A stretch of 64,000 bases of DNA, taken from the NCBI GenBank assembly GCA_030141605.1, contig JAQGDQ010000865.1, positions 5,981 to 69,980 of the forward strand. Reading direction: 5' to 3'. The notes beneath the pieces were generated by a model that was not told the DNA's origin, did no database searches, and was given only the letters and a program-made list of their open reading frames with translations. This document shows, one piece after another, positions 20,945 to 32,245 of this stretch; the first letter of the stretch is position 1; the number at the start of each line of letters is the position of its first letter. Source of the stretch: Tubiluchus corallicola (taxonomy: Eukaryota; Priapulida; Priapulimorpha; Priapulimorphida; Tubiluchidae). The translations under genes and the position numbers were made by a program.

Positions 20945-21219
20945 TACCAGACGGTTTAGTCTAGTGGTAATGCGTCTGCTTTCCGTCTGGGAGGTCGTGA
21001 GTTCAAACCAGCGGCCGGGTCATACCAAAGACTTTAAAAATGGTGCCTGCTTTGCCCTGCCTGGCGCGTGGTATTTAGGGTAAAAGTGGAGTAATAATAG
21101 TCTCTGTTATGTAGTTGTAGGTTGTTATTTACAGTCGGTGATAATAGCTCTTTGAGCTAATCTTAATTGTTGACCCAAAAGCCAACTTTAAATAAAGATT
21201 ATTATTATTATTGTTATTC

Positions 21220-21250
<31 letters not shown>
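20945..21250 (+). mobile_element. tRNA-derived SINE with (ATT)n tail
   Basis: The head TTTAGTCTAGTGGTAATGCG fits a pol III A box and GAGTTCAAACC a B box about 45 nt downstream, as in a tRNA gene, but the arms do not fold into a clean tRNA. A body of about 170 nt follows and ends in AATAAAG then (ATT)n at 21195-21250. That is the usual architecture of a tRNA-headed SINE. It lies in a SECISBP2L intron, antisense to the gene. Confidence 0.7.
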
Positions 21251-21561
21251 TAGAAGAAGCCATTCTGTGAGTCGTCGCTTATCAAACAAAAAACCCGACT
21301 CTGAACACTGCCAGTGTCACGTGCAAAAATTTTCCAATAAACACTCATTGTGCTTAGATTGTAAATAAACTTTACTGAAAAGAATGATTTTCCACATCAT
21401 TCAAATTCAAACTTTTTGCTGTGAACTGTTTATTGAATACGTTTTCCTGTTCACTGAATAAAACGATGATTTCAATACTTTTATTTCTGCTGTTATTACA
21501 TACATAAGTGAGGGTTTTCTAAACATATCCCTAACAACTTTTGTTTTCCACCAAGACTTAC

Positions 21562-21716
21562 TTCGCTCCCTTCATAATTGAAAATACCAACGACGCTGAC
21601 GGGCACGAGTTTCGAGCAAGCACGACCCAACGCCCGGCGACCAAGTGCGAATACGAACGGTACGTTCTGTTCTTGCGCAAGCCTGATTATATTGTGCAAT
21701 GCGTCGTCCAAACCAC
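21562..21716 (-). CDS. SECISBP2L: SECISBP2L exon 16, core of L7Ae RNA-binding domain
   Basis: Encodes GLDDALHNIIRLAQEQNVPF then VFALGRRALGRACSKLVPVS and VVGIFNYEGSE. This is the L7Ae-type fold that contacts the kink-turn of SECIS elements. The FALGRRALGR string follows SECISBP2L; vertebrate SBP2 has FALNRKALGR. The acceptor is TTACTTCGCAG and the donor GAA|GTAAGT. Two nt complete the glycine codon begun in exon 15, giving QSKGGLDDAL. Confidence 0.97.
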
Positions 21717-21870
21717 CTGCGAAGTAATGTAGACACATTAGACGCATCGTAAAACGTGTAATTAATGTTATTAGTTCTTTAGAGAAACTTTAATTGGTGA
21801 ATAATTTACAGTTATGTACAGCAGTGACTAAAAAGATGAAAACTGTTTAAAACTCGTCTGTCTGACTTGC

Positions 21871-21985
21871 CTTTTGACTGAATTCTTTCTAGATTTGGTG
21901 AAATGATCAGCAGCTTCAATTTTCGTAACTTAAGATGTTTTGTAACTTCCCGGAGACCCAGTACTATCCTACGCTTTGATCTTGC
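21871..21985 (-). CDS. SECISBP2L: SECISBP2L exon 15, L7Ae domain N-part, GC donor
   Basis: Encodes ARSKRRIVLGLREVTKHLKL then RKLKLLIISPNLERIQSK. It is the strongly conserved start of the SBP2 RNA-binding domain (family: RRRLVMGLREVTKHMKL). The acceptor is TTTTTCTTTGCAG. The only boundary that restores QSKGGLDDAL is AAAAG|GCAAGT, so the downstream intron uses a GC donor with an otherwise perfect consensus. Confidence 0.96.
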
Positions 21986-22080
21986 CTGCAAAGAAAAACT
22001 CATTAAGTTGTGGTGATTAAAAGTGTTTTATATATTGAGATGTTTACCATTTTGCTACAGCAGAAAATCCCCATGCTTGT

Positions 22081-22530
22081 CATCACCACCATCATCATCA
22101 TCATCATCATTGTTGTTGCTATCATCATCATCATTGTCGTTGCTATCATTATCATCCTCATCATTGTCATTGCTATCATCCTAGTCATTGTCGTTGCTAT
22201 CATCATCATCACTGTCATTGCTATCATCATCAACATCATCATCACAGTCGTTGCTATCATCATTGTCATTGCTATCATCATCATCATCAATATCATCATT
22301 GCCAGGGTAATCATCACCATCAGCATCACTATCATCACCGCCGCCACCACCACCATCATCATCATTATCACTATCATCATCACCTTCATCATCACTATTA
22401 TCATCATCACCATCATCATCACTATCATCATCACCATCATGATCACCTTCATCATCATCATCATCATCATCACCACCATCATCGTCATCATCATCATCAT
22501 CATCACCACCACCATCACCACAATACCACT
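22081..22530. repeat. (ATC)n imperfect trinucleotide array
   Basis: About 450 bp of ATC triplets with interspersed CATTGTCGTTGCTATC motifs, in the SECISBP2L intron between exons 15 and 14. The poly-Ile and poly-Met frames on the two strands are artefacts. Confidence 0.95.
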
Positions 22531-22666
22531 TCTGCTATAATTCTGCCAATATTCCATGAATCACTCTGCGCTTGTGCATCTGTAACCCATCGGTATGAAG
22601 CACCTAATTTTAATCTTTGCAGAGTCCATGTGAGAAGTAAATAAACCAGTCCCACTTAATCGATAC

Positions 22667-22772
22667 CTTTATTTTATCTTTATGGTACAACTTGTCTTGG
22701 AATCGAACCAGGTCCTGTAGCAACAATGTGCAGCAATTGTCTATGTTCTTATCCAACATTTGGGTGCAATAC
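22667..22772 (-). CDS. SECISBP2L: SECISBP2L exon 14
   Basis: Encodes YCTQMLDKNIDNCCTLLLQD then LVRFQDKLYHKDKIK. It matches the helical segment just before the L7Ae domain (family: YCNQVLCKEIDECVTLLLQEL.SFQER.Y.KDP). Acceptor TTTCTTTGTTGCAG, donor AAG|GTATCG. The first G completes the Glu codon split with exon 13 (RFRE|YC). Confidence 0.96.
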
Positions 22773-23756
22773 CTGCAACAAAGAAAGTTACGCGAACTGC
22801 TACAATTCTGTTCAATAGCGAGGAGCATGGAATTAGTATGATAAGACAGCTTAAAGCTGTTCCACAGTGGAAAACGTGTCAACAGAAAAATCTTAAAATC
22901 AATAATTCTGAAAGAAAACAAGCTTGGAATCGGAGAAACGTCGTCAGCATTCTTAAAACCTTTTGAGTTTTGTGCGCATTTTTAAATAACCATTTTCACC
23001 TTTTTTACCTGAATATATTTTACACAATCAAATATTTTAGGCTTGCGAATTTCTCTAATAAATAAAACCGTGGAGCTTTTGAAACACAGACAATATACCA
23101 TAGCATTGTGCCAAATAAAATTACACATAAACTTACGCATTGAATGTCACACAATTGTGTTAAATGGTGATAGCAACAATTAATTCAGGTGATGTCACTT
23201 TTTACATCATTTGTTTAGACGGGTACCAAGCTCTAAGTTGCATTCAGCATTGGAAACTTGTGCAAGTCACTTGACCAACTACCAGAGGGTGTAAAGACGG
23301 CACAGATTTCAAACAGTAATCACGAAATCATCTAACATTGTTAAAGCACAAGAATACAACACTTTTCATAGATAAAGTTTCATATAATTCATCTTGAAAT
23401 TTTGTTATCAGTTACATGGTCTTACTGTAGTCACTGGACCATACAATTACACTGAAGGTAAGTCTGCTAGTATAATGTAACAAGATTAGCACACACATGG
23501 CAGCACCTAACTACAATATACAAGTACCAACTTCCACACTTTATATCGTCAATAAGATCAATAATATGTTTTTGGTGAATCAGTGATGCACTCTGGGATG
23601 GTGGTGCTGTGCCATTTTACCAGGTGGCGCGAATGTTTTAAATTAGTAAAAAATTTTCTTTTCCAATTACATAAGTTTTTGAAACTGGTAAGCGGTATGC
23701 TAAGAAATATATTTTTTTACGGAAAGTTCGTTGCGATGTTAATTGCACACTTAAGT

Positions 23757-24320
23757 AGCAGCAGCAGCAGCAGTAGCAGCAGTAGTAGCAGTAGCAGCAG
23801 CAGCAGTAGTAGCAGTAGCAGTAGCAGCAGCAGTAGTAGTAGTAGCAGCAGCAGCAGCAGTAGCAGCAGTAGCAGTAGCAGCAGCAGTAGCAGCAGCAGT
23901 ACCAGTAGTAGCAGCAGCAGCAGCAGCAGTAGTAGCAGTAGCAGCAGCAGCAGCAGTAGCAGCAGCAGTAGCAGCAGCAGTACCAGTAGTAGCGCCGCTG
24001 CTGCTGCTGCTGCTGCTGCTGCCGCTACAGCAGCAGCAGCTGCTGCTGCTGCTGCTGCTGCTGCGGCGTGCTGCTGCTGCCGCTGCTGCGCGGTTGCGCT
24101 GCTGCCGCTGCTGTGCTGGCAGCAGCAGTACGAGTAGCAGTAGCAGGCAGTAGCAGCAGCAGTAGCAGCAACAGCAGCAGTAGCAGCAGCAGCAGCAACA
24201 GCAGCAGTAGCAGCAGTAGTAGCAGCAGCAGTAGTAGCAGCAGCAGCAGTAGCAGCAGTAGCACCAGCAGTACGAGTAGGAGTAGCAGTAGCAGTAGCAG
24301 CAGCAGTAGCAGTAGTTTTC
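23757..24320. repeat. (AGC/AGT)n-(GCT)n trinucleotide array
   Basis: About 560 bp of AGC, AGT and GCA triplets with an inner switch to GCT at 24000-24110, so part of the array is self-complementary. It lies in the intron between exons 14 and 13. Poly-Ser, poly-Ala and poly-Leu frames on all strands are artefacts. Confidence 0.95.
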
Positions 24321-24678
24321 ATACAGTGCCCTTTTAACGCTTGTATGCACCCAAGGAATATAATTTACGGAATAAGAATACATAAAATACATTAGCGATA
24401 GGCAACCTTTAATACTGTAATACTAATCATAATCACAATAACTCAGAACATGGAAAAAACAAAGCATCAACAATTTCTGCATCTTTCCCCCGCCCCCCTC
24501 CCCATCTAAATGTCTGCGGTTTTGATATAGTCAATGCTTGTGTCTTCTGCAACTATTGATGCAACACTTTGTTCAGAGGAGCTGATAAAATTGCTCTTTC
24601 TTCCCCTTTCAGCAGCAATCTCTGCAAGAAACGTGTAGAAATTTTACGAAATGTGTTGAGAATTTTATTCTAACTTAC

Positions 24679-24859
24679 TCTCTGAATCTGCGGCTGTGAA
24701 TCTGCATGCACACGATGTTCTTCTCCTGATTGAACCCGGGTATGTTGACGGTTTCATTATGCGACGGTAGCACCGCCTGTGATAGGGGCGTCATGGGCAA
24801 GGGCGTGGCTTGAGAGATGGGCGAGAAGTCTTCGGTGTCCTGAGTTTTTGCTACGCCAC
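24679..24859 (-). CDS. SECISBP2L: SECISBP2L exon 13
   Basis: Encodes GVAKTQDTEDFSPISQATPL then PMTPLSQAVLPSHNETVNI and ends MQIHSRRFRE. The family has SPMASSTITKIHSKRFREYC at this point; the SPISQATPLPMTPLSQ run corresponds to the SPYCMTPVSQGSP region. Acceptor TTATTCAG, donor AGAGA|GTAAGT. It splits the Glu codon with exon 14. Confidence 0.93.
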
Positions 24860-24984
24860 CTGAATAAGAAAAATGGATGAGAAGATGTGAAATAAAACAA
24901 CTCGAAAGGAAGTAAAACTGCTAAATGAGAATTGAAAACAGGACTTAGGTTTATTCAGTAGAGACAGGTAAAGCGGAAAAATAC

Positions 24985-25475
24985 CAGCAAAATGTTTGTT
25001 TGTAAATAATAAACAACAAAACAACTAAACAACTATAAACAACTGAAGAACTATAAACAACAAAACAACTATAAACAACTAAACAACTATAAAGAACTAT
25101 AAACAACTAAACAACTATAAACAACTATAAACAACTATAAACAACTAAACAACTATAAACAACTAAACAACTATAAAGAACTATAAACAACTATAAACAA
25201 CTAAACAACTATAAACAACTATAAACAACTATAAACAACTAAACAACTATAAACAACTATAAACAACTAAACAACTATAAACAACTAAACAACTATAAAC
25301 AACTAAACAACTATGAACAACTAAACAACTAAACAACTATGAACAACTAAACAACTATGAACAACTAAACAACTAAACAACTATAAACAACTAAACAACT
25401 ATAACAACTATAAACAACTACACAACTATAAACAGCTATAAACAACAAAACAACCATAAACAACTAAACAAAAAT
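24985..25475. repeat. ACAACTATAA-type tandem array
   Basis: Roughly 490 bp made of ACAACTATAAA and ACAACTAA units in mixed order, strongly strand-asymmetric (almost no G on +). It lies in the SECISBP2L intron between exons 13 and 12, so the transcript would be TTGTTTAG-rich there. Confidence 0.95.
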
Positions 25476-25707
25476 ACAAACCCCACACTGCTCATGGTAA
25501 TTTTTCAGGAAGACCAAACCAAAACATTTCATTCCACAGCTGATACTTAATTTTAGTACAAAGACAACAACAATCAGAGGAACATGCACTTTACACAACA
25601 AAAAGTTTAATAAAAGCATTTAAAAATAATTTCAATTCATCACATGAACACAGATAACACGTTTGCAGATGAGAAACTGAAACCAACTAAACTAGAAAAA
25701 AACTCAC

Positions 25708-25778
25708 CTTCAGAAGTCAATTCATTCTGCGCTGTCGCCTCTGAATCCCCGGCAACCCCGTCAGCAGAGTCGACAGAC
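25708..25778 (-). CDS. SECISBP2L: SECISBP2L exon 12
   Basis: A 71-nt exon encoding SVDSADGVAGDSEATAQNEL then TSE. The sequence is not itself diagnostic. Phase (G completes AAG; one G is carried on), the acceptor CCATTTTCTAG and the donor GAAG|GTGAGT make it fit exactly between exons 11 and 13. Confidence 0.8.
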
Positions 25779-26089
25779 CTAGAAAATGGTTAAAAGAAAA
25801 CCGGATGATTGTGTAAACATTAGTTTAGAATAAAGAATGTTCTAAAGTAGTGAAAATACAATAGCTTATTTTAAATCAAAGCTTGGATTAAATAATAATG
25901 ACCTCGGATATTCAAATTTCATTAAACTTTCAAAGCTACGCGTGGCTCAGTGAATCTACCCTTGATTGGCAACGGCGCCTTTATTTGCGTGGCCGACAAA
26001 TAGAAGGTGGTACCGTGATAAGCATGATCATGAACTGTAGTGTTAGTTTCTGACATCATATGATGTAAAGCCCATCTTTGTGACATCAT

Positions 26090-26215
26090 GCATTTAAACA
26101 GTACTGTAACACTTATGCAAATGTGCTTGATGCACAAGGTAAGACACCTGCCATTGCACAAATTATGGTTAGTTTGTGACGTAAGCAATAGCTGTGTTCG
26201 GTTGCCGTTAATAAA
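26090..26215. repeat. Single copy of the 125-bp unit amplified at 35.4-36.0 kb
   Basis: GGTTAGTTTGTGACGTAAGC and AGCTGTGTTCGGTTGCCGTT are the reverse complement of the unit repeated at 35403-36000. It shows that the 125-bp sequence is a dispersed repeat that was later tandemly amplified. Confidence 0.65.
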
Positions 26216-26657
26216 ATTTCTAAGCTAATTATTCAAATATATGAAACAACTGCTGACATTTATACGCAAGAAAATGTATATTTTGGACGGTAAATTAAAA
26301 TGAGATTGAGTCTAAACAATCATCTGGTTTTCCTTTAATATGTTAATGCAGAAGCCGTTTTCTTGCAACATAAAAACCCAGAAAACCAGACAAAATTACT
26401 CAATAATAAAATTACGTCAAAAATTAACCAAAGGAACTATGGCCAGGGTGGTTATGCACATCTTGGTAACTGGAACAGGACTGGGTTTAAGTACAGTACT
26501 GTTTTGGCACTTACCGGAACCGGACCGGTATTAGTATGGGTTTAAGAACAGTACTGTTCGGCACTTACCGGAACTGGACCGAAACCGAAAGCACTAGTTC
26601 CAGTACCGTAACCCTAGAACTACCAAAACGATATGTTGACCAAAATGCTGGACTTAC

Positions 26658-26842
26658 TTCTCAGTAGACAAAGTGCTGGTCATTTGTCCTGTAAGGGATT
26701 CCTTGAGCAAACGGGCTTTCTTCTTCTCTTCCCGCTCCTTTAAGATGATTTTCTTCAGCGGACTCGGCCGTTTCTTTGCCGGAGTTTCTCTCTCCTTGCC
26801 TCTCTTTGCCGGCGCCGTGCTGTCCAACGGATTAGCCGTGAC
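26658..26842 (-). CDS. SECISBP2L: SECISBP2L exon 11, SECIS-interaction motif
   Basis: Encodes VTANPLDSTAPAKRGKERET then PAKKRPSPLKKIILKEREE and KKKARLLKESLTG. The block KRPxxLKKxILKEREEKK is the conserved core of the SECIS-interaction domain, which acts together with the L7Ae domain in SECIS binding. Acceptor TTTTCGTACAG, donor GAA|GTAAGT; phase 0 in, 2 nt out. Confidence 0.95.
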
Positions 26843-28308
26843 CTGTACGAAAATGACCAGGTGAAAACAGTGTACGAAAACAAACAGCAACATAAAGTTG
26901 GCCATAGAAGATTTCCCACATTGTTTGATTGTACAGGGTGTTTCAAAAGCTTCCTTATATTTTAAAAATTAAAACAGCAATTATAAGAACCAAATAACAA
27001 ATTGGTTGCTGCGTCTACAACTTATAAGAATTTTTTGGCTTCAAATTTGTGGCAATTTTTGCACCTCTGGCATGAAAACAGAAGAAAACAGCAAAATTCA
27101 AACGTAGATTCATCAACTAAAGTTCTCAGTAAAATGATCCAGACATACTACATGTACTGGAAATCTTGCATTGGCGTGCTTGGCGGCCTTTGCTTCTTGT
27201 TGGCTTTGGCCACCTTGTGGTGATTTTTGGCCTAATCACGTGATCAATTTGATCTGGGTCAGAGGCCTACTGTGAAGTGAAGACGCGTCATAAGTTGATA
27301 AGACATTGTCGTTATCTGTTTACAATTGCTTATGATTTGGGGCTAATAACGTATGTATAACCTCTAATTACTTTAATAAACTTAAATTTACTTTAAAATA
27401 ACAGCTAGGTGTTAATAATATAACAGTGCAATAACTCTTAATTATGTAAAATTGACTTTTGGCTATTATTATTTTTTGTTATTTTTGGCAATTATTGCAT
27501 TTTAAATTACAATTAAAAATATTAAAATCACAACACAAAATATGCGCATAGAATGATTTGCTTAAAAATGTAAAAGAATTTTAATATTTTTTATCTCCCG
27601 CCAAACGAACGTCACTGCCGGCATATTTGAAAAAATGACGTAAGCTGGTGTCTGCTGGGCAGCGTGAATGCTGTGAAGGCAAGCTGTGTGAAGATACGCG
27701 TTGAGAAATTTCTACAGTTTGCTTAGAAGTTCCGTTATTCTAGCATTGTATTTAACTGATTCAACTGTGTTTATGTAAAATTAGTCATTTGATCAATTAT
27801 GACCAAGATTAAAGTGGTTACGTAGCTTTAACCTAAAGGATTATACCGTAAAATGTGTAAGTAGTATACATTAATTGCGTAAATGTAATTAATTTACAGA
27901 CTTTTGTTGACTTTCAGATACACATGTAAACTTGCGAGCATACAGTAGGTACCGGGTGGGTTACTTAGTTCATACAGATCGCTCTATAAGTCAAAAAAAG
28001 ATTGCTGAAGCACTTGGCAGAATAAGTGTTCATGTTGCACGGTAACCAGATGAAGCCATTTTTCGTCTAAAATGGGCGCACCCGAGCGTGAAGTGATCGC
28101 GATTTTAAATTGACTTTACTAATTACACGAGATGCTTATCACAGTTTTATTTCCGAAACTTTCTAACATTTTTCTCAAGTATTAAAATCCCGAGTTCAAC
28201 TTCCCGAGAGACTTGGCTTCTGCTTTAAGACATAATGCTTCATGCTACTATGAAGCCACACAAGATTGTTTAACCAAACGCAGGTAAATTATAGCAAATC
28301 ATCCTCAC

Positions 28309-28398
28309 CCTTCTGTCCTGCTTAGCCGCCGGCACTTGTGATTTCACTTCGGATTCTGCTTTTTCTTTCTCATGCTCTGCTTCTTCGAATTTCTTCTT
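28309..28398 (-). CDS. SECISBP2L: SECISBP2L exon 10
   Basis: A 90-nt exon, in phase at both ends, encoding KKKFEEAEHEKEKAESEVKS then QVPAAKQDRR. It lies between the LAALE block and the SID core, which in the family is Lys/Glu/Gln-rich linker. Acceptor TTTTTCGCAG, donor AGG|GTGAGG. Confidence 0.85.
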
Positions 28399-28450
28399 CT
28401 GCGAAAAACAACACACATATACTGATTCAACTGATTAATAATTAAAAAGC

Positions 28451-28791
28451 CGTAGAGAAAACCAGAAAACACGTCGTCAAATTAAACTAGTTTATTAAGC
28501 GAGAATTCTACAACACAAAAGTATGAAGGAACGCAAAATGTTTACAGTAAACGTGAAAATCTGGAAAACGTTTGAGTGTATCTGAAAATACAAATATACA
28601 AGAGAATGTGTAAGTGGCGTCCGTGTGAATCTGCGTGTCTGTCTCAGCGGCCTGCTTTGCCTTATATAGGGAGCCTGGGAACATTCTAGACGAGTCCTTC
28701 TAGAGCATTCTACATGGTAAGACGATCATTCTAATGGAACATTCTACAATGTTCTATGTAATTCTAATAGATGCCAGCGATCTCCGCAACA
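28451..28791 (-). mobile_element. Solo LTR, family L copy 1
   Basis: On the - strand it starts TGTTGCGGAGATCGCTGGC, has CCCTATATAAGGCAAAGCAG as a TATA region and CGCTTAATAAACTAG as a polyadenylation region, and ends near GGTTTTCTCTAC. It is highly similar to 63381-63715 on the + strand. No internal retrotransposon coding sequence adjoins either copy. It lies in a SECISBP2L intron. Confidence 0.7.
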
Positions 28792-29074
28792 GTTTGTTCC
28801 TGCACGGGAACCATATCCTAGATAATTATGTGAACACAAATTTTTGTTTTAGTGCAATCTTTTATCTCAAACACCAAGTGCTTTAGACAGTATTAACGTT
28901 GTTACTCTTGTTACACAGTAATGTTCATATTTATTGCAACATTGTTGTCAACATTGTTCAGCATCTGTCTCTAGCATTTTGCTCCCACTAGGGGAGAACA
29001 TATATCAGTTGTAAAACTGTGTATTTCAAACCCACATTCAATAAACTATGTTTGAACCAAATGCGACATTTGCA

Positions 29075-30475
29075 CTAGGTTAGGGTTAGTTATAGGGTGG
29101 GTTAGGGTCAAGATTAGTGTTGGTTTGGGTTACAGTTGGAGTTAGGGTTAGTGTTGGTTTTGGGTTATGGTTAGGTTAGAACTTCGTGTTGGTTTTGGGT
29201 TATGGTTAGGTTAGAACTTCGTGTTGGATCAGGGTTAGGGTTAGGTTAGAACTTTGTGTTGGATCAGGGTTAGGGTTAGGTTAGAACTTTGTGTTGGATT
29301 AGGGTTAGGGTTAGATTAGAACTTTGTGTTGGATCAGGGTTAGGGTTAGGTTAGAACTTTGTGTTGGATCAGGGTTAGGGTTAGGTTAGAACTTAGTGTT
29401 GGTTTTGGGTTAGGGTTAGGTTAGAACTTCGTGTTGGATCAGGGTTAGGGTTAGGTTAGAACTTTGTGTTGGATCAGGGTTAGGGTTAGGTTAGAACTTT
29501 GTGTTGGATTAGGGTTAGGGTTAGGTTAGAACTTTGTGTTGGATCAGGGTTAGGGTTAGGTTAGAACTTTGTGTTGGATCAGGGTTAGGGTTAGATTAGA
29601 ACTTAGTGTTGGTTTTGGGTTAGGGTTAGGTTAGAACTTCGTGTTGGATCAGGGTTAGGGTTAGGTTAGAACTTTGTGTTGGATCAGGGTTAGGGTTAGG
29701 TTAGAACTTTGTGTTGGATCAGGGTTAGGGTTAGGTTAGAACTTTGTGTTGGATCAGGGTTAGGGTTAGATTAGAACTTAGTGTTGGATCAGGGTTAGGG
29801 TTAGGTTAGAACTTCGTGTTGGATCAGGGTTAGGGTTAGGTTAGAACTTTGTGTTGGATCAGGGTTAGGGTTAGATTAGAACTTAGTGTTGGATCAGGGT
29901 TAGGGTTAGATTAGAACTTAGTGTTGGATCAGGGTTAGGGTTAGGTTAGAACTTTGTGTTGGATCAGGGTTAGGGTTAGGTTAGAACTTTGTGTTGGATT
30001 AGGGTTAGGGTTAGATTAGAACTTAGTGTTGGATCAGGGTTAGGGTTAGGTTAGAACTTAGTGTTGGTTGGGTTAGGTTAGGTTAGGGTTGGATCAGGGT
30101 TAGGGTTAGGTTAGAACTTAGTGTTGGTTTTGGGTTAGGGTTAGGTTAGAACTTAGTGTTGGATCAGGGTTAGGGTTAGGTTAGAACTTAGTGTTGGATC
30201 AGGGTTAGGGTTAGGTTAGAACTTAGTGTTGAATCAGGGTTAGGGTTAGATTAGAACTTAGTGTTGGATCAGGGTTAGGGTTAGGTTAGAACTTAGTGTT
30301 GGATCAGGGTTAGGGTTAGATTAGAACTTAGTGTTGGATCAGGGTTAGGGTTAGGTTAGAACTTAGTGTTGGATCAGGGTTAGGGTTAGGTTAGAACTTA
30401 GTGTTGGATCAGGGTTAGGGTTAGGTTAGAACTTAGCGTTGGATCAGGGTTAGACATAGGGTGGGTTAGGGTTAG
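29075..30475. repeat. 35-bp TTAGGG-rich minisatellite, about 40 copies
   Basis: The unit contains TTAGAACTTTGTGTTGGATC followed by AGGGTTAGGGTTAGG, so each 35-bp unit carries two TTAGGG telomere-type hexamers. A few units use GGTTTTGGGTTAGGG instead. The array lies in the 2.2-kb SECISBP2L intron between exons 10 and 9; the transcript there would be CCCTAA-rich. Confidence 0.95.
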
Positions 30476-30549
30476 TGCATTGTAATTGTAAACATTGCAA
30501 AGCAAGTTAAAAGTTTAGCTTATAAACAGCTACAGTGCATATACAATAC

Positions 30550-30710
30550 CTCTAGCGCTGCTATTATATTTCCAATGTCAAACTGAATCGGTTCCCGAGA
30601 CAATTTAGCTTTCCTCTTCTTCTGAGTGCTCGACTGCACGGTATCAGCTCTCTTCTCTTTCTTCTTCTTCTTTTTCTGCTTGCTTTTCTTTGCAAAGCCT
30701 TCAAGTGGTT
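30550..30710 (-). CDS. SECISBP2L: SECISBP2L exon 9
   Basis: Encodes EPLEGFAKKSKQKKKKKEKR then ADTVQSSTQKKRKAKLSRE and PIQFDIGNIIAALE. The last block matches the family motif PVQLDLGDMLAALE, and the Lys-rich stretch before it corresponds to a basic, nuclear-localisation-like region. Acceptor GATCTGTAG, donor GAG|GTATTG. Confidence 0.95.
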
Positions 30711-31013
30711 CTACAGATCAAACGGCACATCTCGTACAGCATGTGTTTAAGATTTAAACACAAAAAAAGTGAAAACTATTTTCGTAAATGTTTTTGTGTT
30801 GTAAACTCAATAACATTTAGGCTTTGTTAATTTGACATGATTTTTAACTATGTAAATTAAAACTTTTAATAAAGTTGTCAAGTTTTAACTATAAAAAAAG
30901 TTATTTTTAACTAATTACAAAATAAACACGATGATTAGTGTCTTCCACAATTCTGTATTTAAACTGTCAGTCACATCAGGTCACCATGGTAACAATGAAC
31001 TTACGAAACTCAC

Positions 31014-31131
31014 CTGTATCTGTTTGGCTGACGGATGCTGACACGTTCGTTGATGATGCTGCCGCTTCCTCAGACTTCTCTAATGAATTCCTTGCGGGCT
31101 GCAATAGTCCGGCCGCTGCACTAGCAGGTTT
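31014..31131 (-). CDS. SECISBP2L: SECISBP2L exon 8
   Basis: Encodes KPASAAAGLLQPARNSLEKS then EEAAASSTNVSASVSQTDT. Not diagnostic alone; phase fits both neighbours (one G carried to exon 9 to give GEPLEG). Acceptor TTCCTCCTACCAG, donor ACAG|GTGAGT. Confidence 0.8.
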
Positions 31132-31767
31132 CTGGTAGGAGGAAAGAAAGCTTGTTTGAAATGAACAGAAACAGGCGCCACGGTGAGGATCATGTACAGA
31201 ACCGTTTGAAATCGCAGAGATGTAAAATTCGCTGGTATTTGCATTACATAATTAAACCACATTGTCAGCAACAAATCTGTTGCTTCAGAGTTTATACAAT
31301 AATTATTGGAAAATATGAAAATTTGAGGCGTCATCCTATACAAGGAAGACAACATGCGATAATTGATTACACCATAATTTCAATACGAAACATTTTTTGT
31401 ACATTGTATAGTATAACTTGTTCTGCATCTGTCTAACATTTCGCTCCCACTAGGGGAGAACGTACATCAGTTGTAAAACTGTCTGTTTCAAACCTAGTCT
31501 GATGTTACATCTTCAACAAATTATGTTTAAACCGAACTCAAATTTAGTATGGATCCACTATTACTCCCAAATCACGCATCTTTTGAAGGGTGACGTTACT
31601 CTAGAGTATAACTGCAAGTGCATTCAGATCCCACGTTTGGCAAAACACATTTCTCAGATGCTATGGCCAGTTGTCATGCATTGGAGAAACCAGCAAGGAT
31701 AAATAAAGCATTTTATTCAGATTCATCAGTAGCAATGAAAATGACACGATGAGGCAAACTTGTTTAA

Positions 31768-32223
31768 CCCTTTCATACCCGTTGTATATGGGATACGAGA
31801 ATATTTTCTGCCTTTAAAATTGATAAAATTTTAAAACTGACAGTTATTTGATCTGTTAATAGTTATTTTGATTTAAGCCAATAACAATAGACTAAAAATG
31901 GTGATAAAATGGCAAACTAGAAAATCTACATAGTATAAAAAACTGCGCAAGGTACAGTACTTTAGAGACGACTTTGTACAGATCAGCATAGCATGCATAC
32001 TAAATGTCTTAAATACTTTAAAAAATTATCAGCAGTTGCAAAATGAAGCACATTTTATGCTTCCATTGAATCCCAATGTATCCCGTGGGATACAGGCTAT
32101 ATTTAGCACGCGGGCACAGGTAGAAAAAAACAATTATTATGTGTAAACAAGATGGACATACTGAACAAAAATACCAAGCCAAAAACTTTTTTCTTATTAA
32201 AAAATAATTTGGGACTGAAAGCG
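31768..32223. mobile_element. piggyBac MITE, copy 2, next to a splice donor
   Basis: Flanked by TTAA at 31764-31767 and 32224-32227, with ends CCCTTTCATACCC and GGGACTGAAAGCG. Nearly identical to 15684-16144. Its right TTAA starts within 20 nt of the intron edge of SECISBP2L exon 7. Confidence 0.9.
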
Positions 32224-32245
32224 TTAAGAAAGACGAGTCACTAAC

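Noticed and set aside
20945-21020. Functional tRNA gene
   Set aside because: A and B boxes are present, but the arms do not pair properly and a SINE body with an (ATT)n tail follows.
22003-22557. Poly-Met / poly-Ile frames
   Set aside because: ATC repeat in an intron.
23583-24392. Poly-Ser, poly-Ala, poly-Leu and poly-Cys frames
   Set aside because: Trinucleotide repeat in a SECISBP2L intron.
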